From contig JAJHTX010000001.1 of the NCBI GenBank assembly GCA_032164295.1, positions 2,170,001 to 2,234,000 of the forward strand: DNA of 64,000 nucleotides, in the 5' to 3' direction. The stretch comes from Inonotus obliquus (taxonomy: Eukaryota; Basidiomycota; Agaricomycetes; Hymenochaetales; Hymenochaetaceae). A program made the translations under genes and the position numbers. Under the pieces are notes generated by a model. It was not told the origin of the DNA. It ran no database searches and saw only the letters and a program-made list of their open reading frames with translations. Shown in pieces: positions 11,685-23,192 of this stretch. Position 1 is the stretch's first letter. The number at the start of each line of letters is the position of its first letter.

Positions 11685-12532
11685 ATGGTTGTGAGTGCCT
11701 TCAATGTTTCTATTTTCTCCATGGTGCCGTCCTTATATTTTACATCTTCTCTAGAAGTTGCGACTTTCCATCAAAGCAGATCTTGAGAATGTGACCGATC
11801 TGGAGCCAGGTGCAGACGATTTCGAGTTCTTCTTTCAGGCAAGTGCCTATGCAGGTCATTCTTATGCAATCATGCGACCTGAGGGGATCTGAAATCTGAA
11901 TTGCTCAGGTGAAATGTACTAGCTGCAATGAGATCCACCCAAACGAAGTCTCTTTAAATCGTGTGGCAAGTCAAGTAATCTTTGCATGGATAATTGCAAT
12001 TTTCTAAGGTGGTGATGTCCTACCCAGGAAGAGCGTGAATTAACTTCCGGAAAGGGAAGTACAGCGAATTTTGTATGGCGTTGCTCAAACTGTAAGGTAT
12101 GGAACAGAGATCACGAACTCGACGGTCGCAACAATGTAGATAAACAATATTGTAGAGAGAAAGCTCAGCCAAGTTCGAATCTCCACGATCCCACCCATAT
12201 ACTTCGGAATCGAGTGGAGAGTTGGCTACTTTGATCACTATGGACTGCCGTGGTCTGGAATTTATTGGCTTCAATCCAAAGGTCCGTAAAGGAACTTGAA
12301 CATAGGGTCTACTTGGCTCTCCTCATTCTTCCTTCCGTAGGGAATCTGGCAATGTAAAGGAGCAGAATCTGGCACAGTGTTTTCTGAAGTCGACCTTTCG
12401 GATGGAGAATGGACAGATTATGATGAGAAGGTTGCTCGTTTTACCGGAGTTCACTGTACCATGCTAACATCTTGTTAGGCAAAGGAACCTGTCAGTATCA
12501 TGGGAATTGAAAGTGAATGGTCCAGAGCATGA
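11685..12532 (+). CDS. CXXC-motif zinc-binding protein (CZIB / C1orf123 / UPF0587)
   Basis: Seven exons (11685-11690, 11755-11838, 11909-11965, 12028-12096, 12156-12281, 12341-12430, 12479-12532) give 161 aa, almost the length of the human protein. Two CXXC pairs (KCTSC and RCSNC) form the zinc site. Other family blocks are SIKADLENVTDL at the N-terminus, GSTANFVWRC, MDCRGLEFIGFNP and EWTDYDEKAKEPV near the C-terminus. Its molecular role is not established in the family. The first exon is only six bases (Met-Val). The second and third introns both start with GCAAGT and join family sequence exactly in phase 0, so they are read as GC-AG introns. Confidence 0.93.
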
Positions 12533-12700
12533 AGCTCATATCCTCACAAATATGGTCACACGCTCGTCTACCGTCTCGACTGTCAATGCTAGTAAGAGAA
12601 TCTGAACCGTATGTACTACAATATTCGCCGAAGTTGCATTCGAAGAGATGACATCAACCAGACAAGAAGTCACCGAGTTGCATTTCTTCGTTTCGCTGCA

Positions 12701-14935
12701 TCACCCGTCTCCTGGGAATTTACCAGCATGAAAGTCAGCAATCGGTTTCACATCTGACTGGCCAGGTATTATAGTACCTAGACTCTTGATCGTAGTGGCT
12801 TTGGGACCACCAGGCTTCTTTCGTCCCATAAGAATATCCCTTCGCCACTGCAAATCGGTGTCCTGTCCATGATCCTGTCGTGGCGGTGTTAGTTCGTCGA
12901 CGACCACTCTCGCCTTCTGCTTCGCTCTGTTCGTAGCGTCTCCTTTCTTCTTTTCGAATTTTTTGATACGCTCGATACTACATTTGTTTCAGTGCAGATC
13001 CTTGAATGACAGCATCTCAAAGCTCACCCCCACAATGCGAGCTCTGCTCTAGAAATCCTCGCGCGGTGGAGATCAACATTTCTCTCCTCGAGCCCTTTCA
13101 CGAAACGTCTGAAGCTCTGAAACGTCCGAATCAGTCACACACATTCAGTGCATGCAGTCCAACTTGCTGACATCAATTTTCGTCCTGAGATTAAGAGGTG
13201 AGTAAGAATGCCATGCCAGCAGTACTCTGCGAGACATGCCTGTAGTGCCCAGAGAGTGGAGATAGTTTGTGAATGAGTCCATTATGTACGGAGATCAAGC
13301 CCGCAGAAATAACAAGTCCGCCAGCAGTACTCTGCGAGACATGCCTGTAGTGCCCAGAGAGTGGAGATAGTTTGTGAATGAGTCCATTATGTACGGAGAT
13401 CAAGCCCGCAGAAATAACAAGTCCGCCAGCCAGAAATGAGGAATGCTGAAATGTTCCTGTATCTGATGATACATACATGATTAGGCCAATTGACCTAGAA
13501 GATGAGCACAAAGCTACCCGTACCTTTTATACCAATGTACAGACTAACTGGAGCACGGAAGTTGTGAGCTGTAAGTCAATGGGAAAAAAACATCAAAGCT
13601 CACGAACAATGTCGGTCGGCAACGTAGATCCATGTATTTCTCCGAACGGTCTTTCGAAGGAGCATTTCGGTCCATCCTTTAACAGTAAGGTGTCTTCGCA
13701 TCCAGCGTTGCACTGGGTTACTTTTCCGCAAAGTTTCGACGTAATGTGTCGCATTCTCACTATACTGGCTTCCAGCTGATACGACGGATGAATTGCTTGA
13801 CTGTGAGACGCTACCCTCGAAACTTGTTCGATGAACAACGGGCGGGTCTCCTTCTGATGCATTGTATGGCATGACGCCAGAGCCATCCCCGGCATCTTGC
13901 CACCTGCCCGCAGTTGTATCCACTAGCTCGTTGTTCCTTTCCCATCGCAGAAGACCATTTGGATCAATCTTGACCTTATAGTTTAAACCTAATCCTCGCG
14001 ATTAGCTGGTACGGAGTCAGTAGAGAAACGAAGCTGACGCTGTTCGAGTGACAGGTATCTGGAAGACGCATTAAAGTAACTATCGTGACAGCAGCTGTAA
14101 ACTCCTCACGCACATAATCCTCTGAGTGCGTTTAACTTTAGCCTCGGCCTTTCTTCAGTTGGAGTTTAGAAACTCACCTCCTTCTCAAGCTGCTCACGGG
14201 AGCATTCAGGGAGCGACAGATCCTTTCCTCCCCCACGATCTAGCCTGGAAGCAATGGCATCAATATCTGATAGTCGACCTGAGAATGTTTCGCACCATTT
14301 GAAGAAATTGTCTTCCGCGTCTTCTTCTAGCCATCTTCTATGATAGTACTGTTCAGGAAGCAAACGATCAGTGGATTGAGAGTACGGGAGCGTATCAATT
14401 ACCTTCACTGCATAATATAGAAGTCCAAGTCAGCCAATGGGCGAAAAGGAAAAGATGAATGTTAACCAACAATTAGAACCATATCTATGTTTGCTAATAA
14501 ATGATACTTCAACGGGTATCTTGCGGACAAACATGATCGATGTCTTACCCATCCGTTAACTCCAACCAGTGCTGTGTCTCCATAATCTTTTCATCCTTTG
14601 GCCTTGGTCCAGCTTTGCCTGTACTACTGTTGCGCTCGGGTTTGGGTACAGCACCGTCAGCTTGAAGGCGGCTCGCCAGGAAGGCAGCACGCTTCCATCG
14701 TTTCGTCGAATTATTCCTTCCCTGCCCAGCTGCATTCCTCGCTATCTTCATACCGTTAACGAAACTAAACATTGTGACTATGCGAATTCTTGAGTACGAA
14801 CATACATACTTGCAATTCTGCTTGCACTGTAGCATCCTGCCATCGATCCTCAACATTCAGTGCAAGTGATTCATCTCGTCTGGCTCTCCATGCTCTTTGT
14901 ATTGTAAGTGCAGCTCTTTCTCTCGCGTCAGGCAT
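12701..14935 (-). CDS. IQ-motif (IQM-like) calmodulin-binding protein
   Basis: Minus-strand exons: 14935-14810, 14745-14549, 14493-14471, 14407-14403, 14348-14296, 14244-14178, 14121-14114, 14058-14039, 13988-13608, 13547-13524, 13456-13345 (or to 13240), 13184-13164, 13114-13028, 12977-12701. This gives 466 aa, or 501 aa if the second duplicated donor is used. An IQ motif lies near the start (ALTIQRAWRARR). The conserved core follows: TQHWLELTDGKHRYGSNLKY, NFFKWLDRGGGKDLSLPEC, YLSLEQRLNYKVKID, then FQHSSFLAGGLVISAGLI and LSPLSGHYR. This is the core of plant IQM and related fungal proteins, which bind calmodulin; fungal roles are unclear. The 5-nt and 8-nt exons are needed to keep the core intact. 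A perfect 105-bp duplication spans the end of exon 11 and its donor. The start is the first ATG; a further TTG upstream was ignored. Confidence 0.8.
13216..13425 (-). repeat. Perfect 2 x 105-bp tandem duplication across an exon-intron boundary
   Basis: Bases 13216-13320 and 13321-13425 are identical, and the second copy is followed by a 5-bp remnant of the unit (ccagc). On the minus strand each unit contains the end of an IQM-like exon (GGLVISAGL...SGHYR), its GC splice donor and the first 24 nt of the intron. The unit is 35 codons and open throughout, so read-through into the second copy stays in frame. Confidence 0.97.
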
Positions 14936-15240
14936 ATCGCAAGCAATGACCAACCCAAGCTATGACGTTTTCCTTTGATCGACGACCTGACACAGCTCAC
15001 AACACGTGACTTATAAAGCTTTCAGACGACATTCACATTGAAGATGAGAATCAAGATAGGCTAGGTACGTGTACAGTAAACCTACGAGACGAAACATTAA
15101 TACAAGAAACATGACAGGGGATAGCTCGAGAATCCATACTGGATCACTATTTAATGAGACCATCGAACAGTACGAAGACGTTGGCAGAAATAGAAAGATG
15201 GAAACGCAAGAAGACGAAATGAAAACTGAGAGGTTTTATC

Positions 15241-18200
15241 TTAGCTCTTGAATCCAGTAAAGGTCCAGCCTGGCAGAAGTATAAGGTACGGATGCTGGCG
15301 AAGTTCGGTTGCAGACGGCCTTTCTTCTGGCCTAAAGGCAAAGCATTTCTTTCTGAAGTCATCCGCATCCGGCATGAGAATAACGTCCGACGGGATAGGT
15401 GGCGCTTCTTTCTTCGTTATAAGCTGACAGATTTTCGATGAATGAGCGCAAAATTATACATTAAGGCTACAAACGCTTACCTCGAAGAGAACTGCAATCG
15501 CGTCGATGTCTGGCCATGGACGGCGACCTGCCCACATTTCGAGCACCACGCAGCCTAAGCTCCAGATATCTACTTTGCCATTGTATCCGTGCCTTTCACC
15601 CTTTCTAGCAGACTGAACGACTTCTGGAGCCATCCAGAAAACGGACCCTTGCATAGAGGTGTGTATCCCGTTTTCATTAATGTCGTCGGTCCGCTTGGAA
15701 ATGCCGAAGTCGGAAATCTTGCAGATACCGGACGGATCAACGAGAATGTTATCCGCTTTCAGGTCCTGATCCAACATAAGCACAAGTTCTGAGTATGATA
15801 ATCCTAGTACATACCCTATGGATGATACCATTGGCATGTAGGTACTCCAAACCAGCGAGAATTTGGCCGGTGAACGATCTGGCGACCTGGTCCTCAAACT
15901 TGCCATGCTTCCTCAAACAAGCCGCGACAGAGCCACCAGGGACGTATTCGAGGAAGCTATAAAGATCTGTCAGATTATTATTGCTTTATTGAGCATATCC
16001 TAATTCCTCACATGCTCAGGAAATCGGGGGTCTTTTCGAAGCCCAAGTACTGAACAATGTTTGGATGATCGAGGTCCTTCAGCGTCTCGCTTTCAAGCTT
16101 CAGTGCTTCGACCACGCTGACCTGACGCTTGTCATCACGATCGGCATCGGTCTGGGGGATCTCAACTTGCTTCACAGCAATCATTTCGCCAGTCGTTGCG
16201 TTCAGTGCTAAATAAACACGCCCATACGTCCCTTTGCCTATCAGTTCCCCTCTAACCCACTTGAAAATGGCTAGAGAGAAGCAACAACATTAGAAGAAAC
16301 ATAGAGACTGTAACGAAGTGCTTACGTTTCGGGGTAGGATTTGTCGGAGATTCAGGTAGAGCAGGAGGAGACTGTGCTTGCGAGGTGGTAACTTCCTCTA
16401 GCTTTCCTCCCCAGAGCTTGGTGTTTCTTCGTCTCAGATTACTCGAAAGACTTGATGAATCAGATCTCAGAGACTGGTCAATCCTCTTCTTCGCTTCGGA
16501 AGCCACATATCGAATCGACTTCTTGTGCCTCGACCCCTTCTTGTCCTTATCCGAACCAGCACTTTGGAATCCTCTTGACGGCTCAACGGCGGTCGGAGAA
16601 GATCCACCAGATGTGGAGTCAATGAGAGGCTTATCAACATCGTGATCAGGGAAGTAAGCCTCTATGTGGTCAGTGATCTCCTCTGGGAGAGGGCGACTCA
16701 TCGCACTCTTTTGGCTGGCGCGTATGAATTGACTTTCGCGATTCGATCTCGATCCTTTATCCCCACCCCTTCCAGTCTGGGGCCGACGCGGGCGATGAGA
16801 CGGAGGAAGTGGCGGTGGAAAATCTGGAGGCGGGGGAGGGAAAGGAATACCTTTCATCGTTCCTGGAGTTATGCTAGGACTTCCACGGGAAACTGCAGTC
16901 GGGAGTCCAGGGAACGATGAGGGTGCCATCGTATCTGTATCAACAGTCAAAGCTGGCCGTTTTGGCTCTTCGGTCCTCAGAGGTGTCTGCCACAAACTTT
17001 TATCGTCGTCGTCGTCGTCGTCAGACTCATGAGCATCATCTTCGTCGGTGCCGGGTGTACTACGAGTGCTAGTCGAAGAGATCTCCCTTGACACGCGAGG
17101 TGGTATAATAGCAGGCACAGAATCAAGGTACGACTTATCCGAACCACGACCGATGGTATCGGTTGGCCTCAATGTTCCATCGCTCGATGACGCGCTAGTA
17201 AAATGACGGATCCACGAGAACTCGTCACGCTTCTCGAGTGTTAATGTTCCGCTTGATTCATTATCGCCGTCGTAAACAGACAGGTCATGAGTTGGCTTAA
17301 GCGTATCCGAACTTTTCTGGGATGCATCATCGCCTTTGTCCAAAGGTTTACGACGAGGACTACCAGGAGACTCTGAGGTGATAGTCTGTATATCTGTTGG
17401 GTCTGCAAGGGTAGCACTTGAAGAACCTGATGGTTTTGCACCCGATGATGCGGATGGTAAGGAACGTAGACTCTGGGACGCCGAGGCTGCGTATGGATGA
17501 TGTGGCGAAACAACTCGGGGTGAACGCGAATCTTCCGGATCGAGAGCTGCTTCAACATCGACCACTGAATTGGCGCCGGTAGCCGGCAAAGGTCGAAATG
17601 CTCGAGGAGCTGGTGATGCTCCGATATCATCCTGAGCAGAGTGTGGTCTTGGGTAGAGATCCTCTGGAGACTGACGCCATGAGCCCATAGGAGCACTAAG
17701 ATAACTTGAGCCCGAGCCCGCAGGAATCCCATGGATCGGCAGTGGCCGAAGCTGAGATTGCGGAGACTGACCGAAGCTATTCTGAGCCTGTGAAGTATTC
17801 ATGGGAGATGGCCGAGACGGCGCATATGTGGTGGGAGAGAAGTTTGTGCTCCGTGGTTCATAATTCTTTGTCAGCCCTGGTGATTGAGGGTCGCGGCGAG
17901 GAGATGGATCCATGTTCATGAACGAAGTGGGTCCAGTGGAGGATTCCCTCAGTCTATCCACGGATGGACGAGAAAGAGTCGCAGTGCCTTTCTGCGGGAG
18001 GGCTGGATTGCTGCTTGAGAACGGGTAATTACCCATGCGAAGATTGTCCATACTCTTTGCATTATACAGACGAGCAGGACGAGGATCAGATTTATCCCCA
18101 GGAACGAATTTAATCGCCCAGTTAGGAGGTACCTGCTGACCAGGTTGACGCATCTTGTGTCGCCCACTTTCAGAAGCTGAAGGAACTGGAGGGGGTGGAT

Positions 18201-20033
18201 GTCGAGGGGGACCAGAAGCTTGCGGCAAATTTTGGCGTGAAGAGGGATACTGACCATATGGAAACCGTCCAGTACCTTCCAGAGGATGAGAATTGGACTG
18301 GGCTGACTGTGGTTGATGCTGAACGACTCTTGATGCATTCGCAGTAGATGGGCGGTCATTTGGAGATCTCACCAAGACCCATGCCTCTTGCGTTTGTCGC
18401 GAAGAATCATAATCTGTAGGCCTCGGTCTCCGTTTTCCTGCGTCCTGCTTTCTTTCATCTCTCCGAGCAGACCTCTGTTCCCTTTCTGCTTGTTGTTGCT
18501 GTCTGTCACTTGCCTCCAGTATGCGGTCAGGGTTAGCCGCAGCATCCGATACGCTGTGCACATGCCTGGTACGGTTTGGAGATGACATGATAGAATTGTC
18601 ATCAAGGGATTGAAAGAACGTCAGAGGCGGTGTCTGAGCTGTAGCGGCTATTCGACAGCGATCTGTAAGTCCAGGACCAATAGACGGAGCGCTAGCGCCA
18701 GCATCGGTAGGCAATGTTCTGATTGGGGACATGGGCCTACGAGAACTAGCGGGCGAAGGTTCTCTAATGTTCACCAAACCCAGGCGGCGCTGATCCAACG
18801 GAGAAGGAATAGAGCTCCCAATATATTGCGGATGCATGGGCGTCTGAGGAGATGGACGTATCGTGTTCCGGTTTTTCTCTCGATCGTTTGGCTCCAGCGC
18901 ATCAGGACCATCGTGCACCAGGTCCAAATCACTAGTCGAAGACATCGTCTCGTGATTAGATTTCGTTGACCCTCGGTGACTTGGCGATCTGAAGCTCTCG
19001 AGAGAAGGCAGGACGGGTGGAACATGATTTGGGACGCGCGGCGCGGGCAAATGAACTGGTGCTGAAGAGTGCTGAACAAGAAACTTCACCGATCCCTTCG
19101 CATCACCCTCCTCCCTGCAAATCTCCAAGATGCGTTCGTCCGACAAAGCCTCTCCTAAGGCAAATTCTCCTATCTCTGTTCGGTATACGGAGAAATACGG
19201 CTGTTGATCATCTGAAATTTGTAGCTGGATAAAGACGAAAGATAAGAAAAAACAATGGTCCACCAAAGATACGACATGCCTTGGAAAACATCTTTTCCTT
19301 TATCATTGCCGCGTTGCGGGCTCCAGTAATATCAAGATAAGTGAAATTATCGCAGTCAGCGGTTACAGTGAGCAAGACTTTGTGATGTATGGTTTCAATG
19401 GAAGGAGAGGCATAGCATGAGCCATTCGTCACGATGGGAGTCTAGAGTTGTGCAAGAAAGTGCTTCAGCATAGAAAACAAACAATTTCACTTCGATTGAA
19501 CGTACCGGCGCTTGTCGAGACGTCCTGGGATACAAAGTATTTGGGAGGTGCTTGATTCTGTCGATCATACTCACTCGAGGTAGAATATTCTGCTGACGAG
19601 CGTCCGGTCGATCGTCCGGCGGCATATACTTGGCTCTTTCGGCATTATTCCCTCCATCCTCGGGGGGAGCGCTCTGCCCCGGAGTACTTGGAGGAGGTGT
19701 GGACTCTACAGCGGGAGAACTTGATCCTGAGGGTGACGATAAAGATGGATTCGAATAACCAGTGTGAGCAGTGTCGGTCGTACCAGGATTGAAAGGTATG
19801 TGACTTGGAGGAGGACAAGAAGTGGAGGGCAGGGACGATTGCTCTGAGTGGGGCGAATATGAGATGGGGCTTGGCACTGGTATGGTGTATGGATTGTGGT
19901 TAGCACGATAAGTGTTGAGCCGCTCGTGAACATCTTCATCTGAATCGTTGCCAGGGTTTGTGACGACGAGAGGACCCCGCCTGTTAGGCCCTCTTCTGCG
20001 GCCCGACATTACAGTGGAATAGCCATCATCCAT
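15241..20033 (-). CDS. BCK1: MAP kinase kinase kinase of the cell-wall-integrity pathway (Bck1)
   Basis: Seven exons (20033-19506, 19441-19280, 19224-16326, 16270-16012, 15956-15815, 15765-15481, 15423-15241) give 1485 aa. Bck1 acts between protein kinase C and the Mkk1/2 kinases and signals cell-wall stress. The kinase domain occupies about residues 1200-1475: GKGTYGRVY glycine loop, AVKQV lysine, FLEYVPGGSV hinge, HRDLKADN catalytic loop, DFGISK, WMAPEV, and DIWSLGCVVLEMWAG. The N-terminal part has a folded segment (residues 180-320: LLTVTADCDNFTYLDITGA, then YFSVYRTEIGEFALGEAL) followed by a long S/P/R-rich linker. The large N-terminal region and the kinase type fit Bck1 rather than Ste11. 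Intron 2 has a GC donor (AAG|GCATGT). The start is the first ATG of the open frame; an in-frame ATG at 20009 is also possible. Confidence 0.9.
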
Positions 20034-20556
20034 GTTGCCGGTTGGTATGGAGGATGAGTAGGACTGGCGGCAGGAGTATTGAGCGGGCTAGGAGGTATGA
20101 AGTAAAAAGAAAGATGGTCGCCGCCAGCGACGATGATGATGGAAGAATTGAAAGGAAGACGTGGGCGAGATACGGAAGAACGAGGAGAAGACGAGGAGAG
20201 GTAAGGCTTGAAGGAAGAGGCTACCCAAGCCAAGTGGATGATGGCAAATGGGAGGAAGAGGAGGATGGCTCTAGCAGGAGGAATAGCAGCAGTAGTGGAC
20301 TAGTAGTAGTTGTGGACTGGTGCCGCAGTTAAACCCCACTTTACTATTTTAATACATATATACCCATATGGAGTATTCAAACCTCAATTATTATTATCTG
20401 GGCGCATGTAGGGACACCACCGTCAAGTACTATCACACCACGACTACGAATTCCATTCAAACCACCACTACAGTTCACTATGTACATACTCTTATCGTAC
20501 ATAATCTACCAAGTTACCTAGCCTAGCACAAAAGCGCAACGAGCCGTCACCACATC

Positions 20557-21765
20557 CTATCGCGTCCCTTCAGGATGCAGTCCTTCCCGCAGGTCAACCT
20601 GCAGAAAAATCGGTCAGCAATCTCCTCCACCAGACACCCCAACTCTCAGAGCCACACACCTTCGGAAATTCGGCCTTCTCCTCAAGCGCCGCTTCGCCCC
20701 AGCATAGAAGCTTTATTAGTGCCACAAGCTTTGCTTCTTTCCCGTGACTAAACTTCTCCAATATCGCCGCGTTCAGTTCACCTGCAGTCTTCAACCGTTG
20801 TGCCGGCGACAGCAACTCAGCAATAGCAGGCGGAATCGCAGCCGTCGACTCAAATGCAAGCAGTGCCATGGTGCGTTCGAGCTCCAGTAAGAACTCGGGC
20901 TTTTCTTCGCCACGCGGCGCAAGTTCTCTCTGCGCAAAATCAAGCGCCTCGGCAATTCGCCCTTGGCGAATGTATTCAATGAGTTTCTGCTGCTGTAGGC
21001 GGAAATATAAAGCAGGATGCATGTCTAAAATCTACATAGTAACGTCAGTCCGAGTAAATGCGGAAGATTGGAATTCAGAAATAAATGGGGAATCATATTG
21101 AAGACTGAAGTATGGTGATTGTGTATCATCACAGAGGCGCAATGGCCTCAGAATGGTGCATGAAAAGTATAATCATCTGATCTAGGCGGACAGAACAAGG
21201 AAAACGAAAAGACAGGATGGCAACGAACCTCCGGATCTAGCTCGTTGACGCGCTCAATCGCTTCTTCCACGTCTCCGCGTTGCAGAGCTTCCCGAATTAT
21301 CGTTCTATCCTCGATACTTCGTGAGTCGGCGGGGAGAGATAAGTCCGCCTCTTTACTAAACTCTTCTGCGGCGGTTTTATAGCCCTCGATGACGAGGTAG
21401 TCCATCACAAGCCTGTTCAAGTCACTGGACACGTGTTGTCAGCACCTATGTTGAGCAAAGGGGCAGTATAAAGTGAACGGAAATTTTCAGATAATACATG
21501 CAAAGTTTTGGGATCATCATATATGGTTATATGTCAGAGAGATTCCCAACGTTATGTTCATCTTGCGGCGCGCTTCTGGCATTGACAGCACAGAAAGGCT
21601 ATGGGAGTCGACTCACTGTTTGCTAATCTGCACCTCGTGCAGCCTCTTGTCCCATTCCTCTCTGCGGACAGTTATCTTCTGCGTCGGTGGCGGCTAGAGA
21701 ACGGCAGGATACATGAGTCCAGTGACTCTTGGGACGAAAAAGTTGAAATGGGTGAAACCGACCAT
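20557..21765 (-). CDS. GID8: GID/CTLH ubiquitin ligase subunit Gid8 (TWA1)
   Basis: Exons 21765-21763, 21693-21617, 21424-21229, 21031-20660 and 20598-20557 encode 229 aa, matching the family length. Gid8 is a core scaffold of the GID/CTLH E3 ligase, which in yeast degrades gluconeogenic enzymes after glucose addition. A REEWDKRLHEVQISKHDLNR lead-in precedes the LisH (VMDYLVIEGYKTAAEEF). The CTLH segment follows (IIREALQRGDVEEAIERVNE, then LRLQQQKLIEYIRQG-type helix), and the C-terminal CRA domain has LLELERTMALLAFE. The first exon as drawn is only the ATG, spliced after 69 nt to PPPTQK; this start is inferred and less secure than the rest. Confidence 0.9.
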
Positions 21766-22064
21766 GGGGGAAATTTTTAAACCCTTCGGACACTTCAGGG
21801 CCGGTGACTCTCCCCCTTAAATCTTCAAGTCTTCGCCTAATCTTCAAGTCGCCAAACAACACAAATTACTTGAATTTTTTTATAAACGAGGCCTGAACGA
21901 CACGATAAAAGCAAAGATTATATGCGATACAAGGTATTGTCTAGCAACTTGCACCAAACGCCCTATGTACTTGAAACTACGCCACCCTGTTTGATCATCT
22001 GTAAGAATGCATCTTGGTTTAGCACTGCAATACGACTCAAGTCAATAGATTATTCTTGCAAGTA

Positions 22065-22759
22065 TTATCTGCGTGTATACACACCGCTATCACTCTTGCT
22101 TGACGATAATGCATTTTTCTTTCTCGCCTTCTTTGAATCAAGCACGGGTTTTGGCAATGTTGGTTTTCCGGAACCTCGCGCTGCCTTCGCTTCTTCTTGA
22201 GCTGCCGCTGCCGCTGCTTGGGTCTTTTGGATTGCATTGAAGAGTTTTACGACTGGAGTAGCTATTCAGTGCCCGACCGCGGATATAAGAATAGCAACAG
22301 CAAACCTCCTCTCTGTGCAACTTTTCTTAATGATCTCTCTCGCTCAGTTCCCCATCCTCCGATAACGTCTTGTATATGATTTCTCTCTTCTCTCTCCTTC
22401 TTCTCACCCTCCAGAAGCTTTTTAGCCTTGTTTTCCAGTTTCTCATCTGTTCGCTGCTTTGCAATAGATGGCTTTAGAGAGAGGGGCTGATTTGTAGGTG
22501 CATCCGTATTCAAGAGTCCCTGGAGAGCGGAACCAAACCGCGTAGGGGAAGTAGCTCGACGTTTGCGCTTCTGAGTCTTCCGCGATTTGAGGGTCCTCTG
22601 AGCCTCTACAATCTCATCTTCCGTAGCTGTGCTTTCGGTGTCCGGATCGGTCTCGTCAGAAAATTTGGCTGTGCCCGAGTCCGCATTTACGACCTCGGTA
22701 TCAGAGACAGCATCATCGCAGTCATCATTCGCGAGCCGCGGCCGTTTTGCAAGAGGCAT
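22065..22759 (-). CDS. RRP15: Ribosomal RNA-processing protein 15 (Rrp15)
   Basis: Two exons (22759-22306 and 22252-22065) give 213 aa. Rrp15 is a nucleolar factor required for 27S pre-rRNA processing in 60S subunit assembly. The N-terminal 60 residues are acidic and S/T-rich. The conserved part starts at SPTRFGSALQGLLNT and runs through ENKAKKLLEGEKKEREERNH to the diagnostic ERSLRKVAQRGVVKLFNAIQ. That last block is rebuilt exactly by removing the intron between RG and VVK. A lysine/alanine-rich tail follows. It is co-oriented with GID8 but clearly a separate gene. Confidence 0.92.
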
Positions 22760-23192
22760 GGATATGGATTGTGGGAGAGGTTGCGAAGGTATTTGACGAA
22801 ATTAGATGTGAGGAAGGGAACGCGACGACGCGGAAAGAGAGATTTGACGCGTGCCGGCTCCTTTCTTCCCGCCGGCACGCCTCAGTGCGAGTGCCCTGTC
22901 TCCCACTAATATTGCCTGCCCTCCTACCTGTCGCGCCCTCGTCTTCTATCCAGACAACATAGTCTTGCAATTCTGGCTGTCTTAGTTTACTAATTCCAAT
23001 ACGAGCAAGCTGGCTTTGGCTGGCATTCGGTCTCGGTTCGGCACGCTATTCAAGTCGTCAAACCCTTCACATCTCCCGCAGGGCCTGGCTGGTGCAACCG
23101 CCAAAGAGCACAAACGGCCTTTGTCTGTGCATCTTTGGCCCATCTCGCTCGTACAAATTCCAACAATTGTCGTATCGGATTATAGTGACAAG

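Noticed and set aside
13216..13425. Possible CRISPR or transposon-derived repeat
   Set aside because: Only two head-to-tail copies without spacers or terminal repeats, inside a conserved coding exon; best read as a local tandem duplication.
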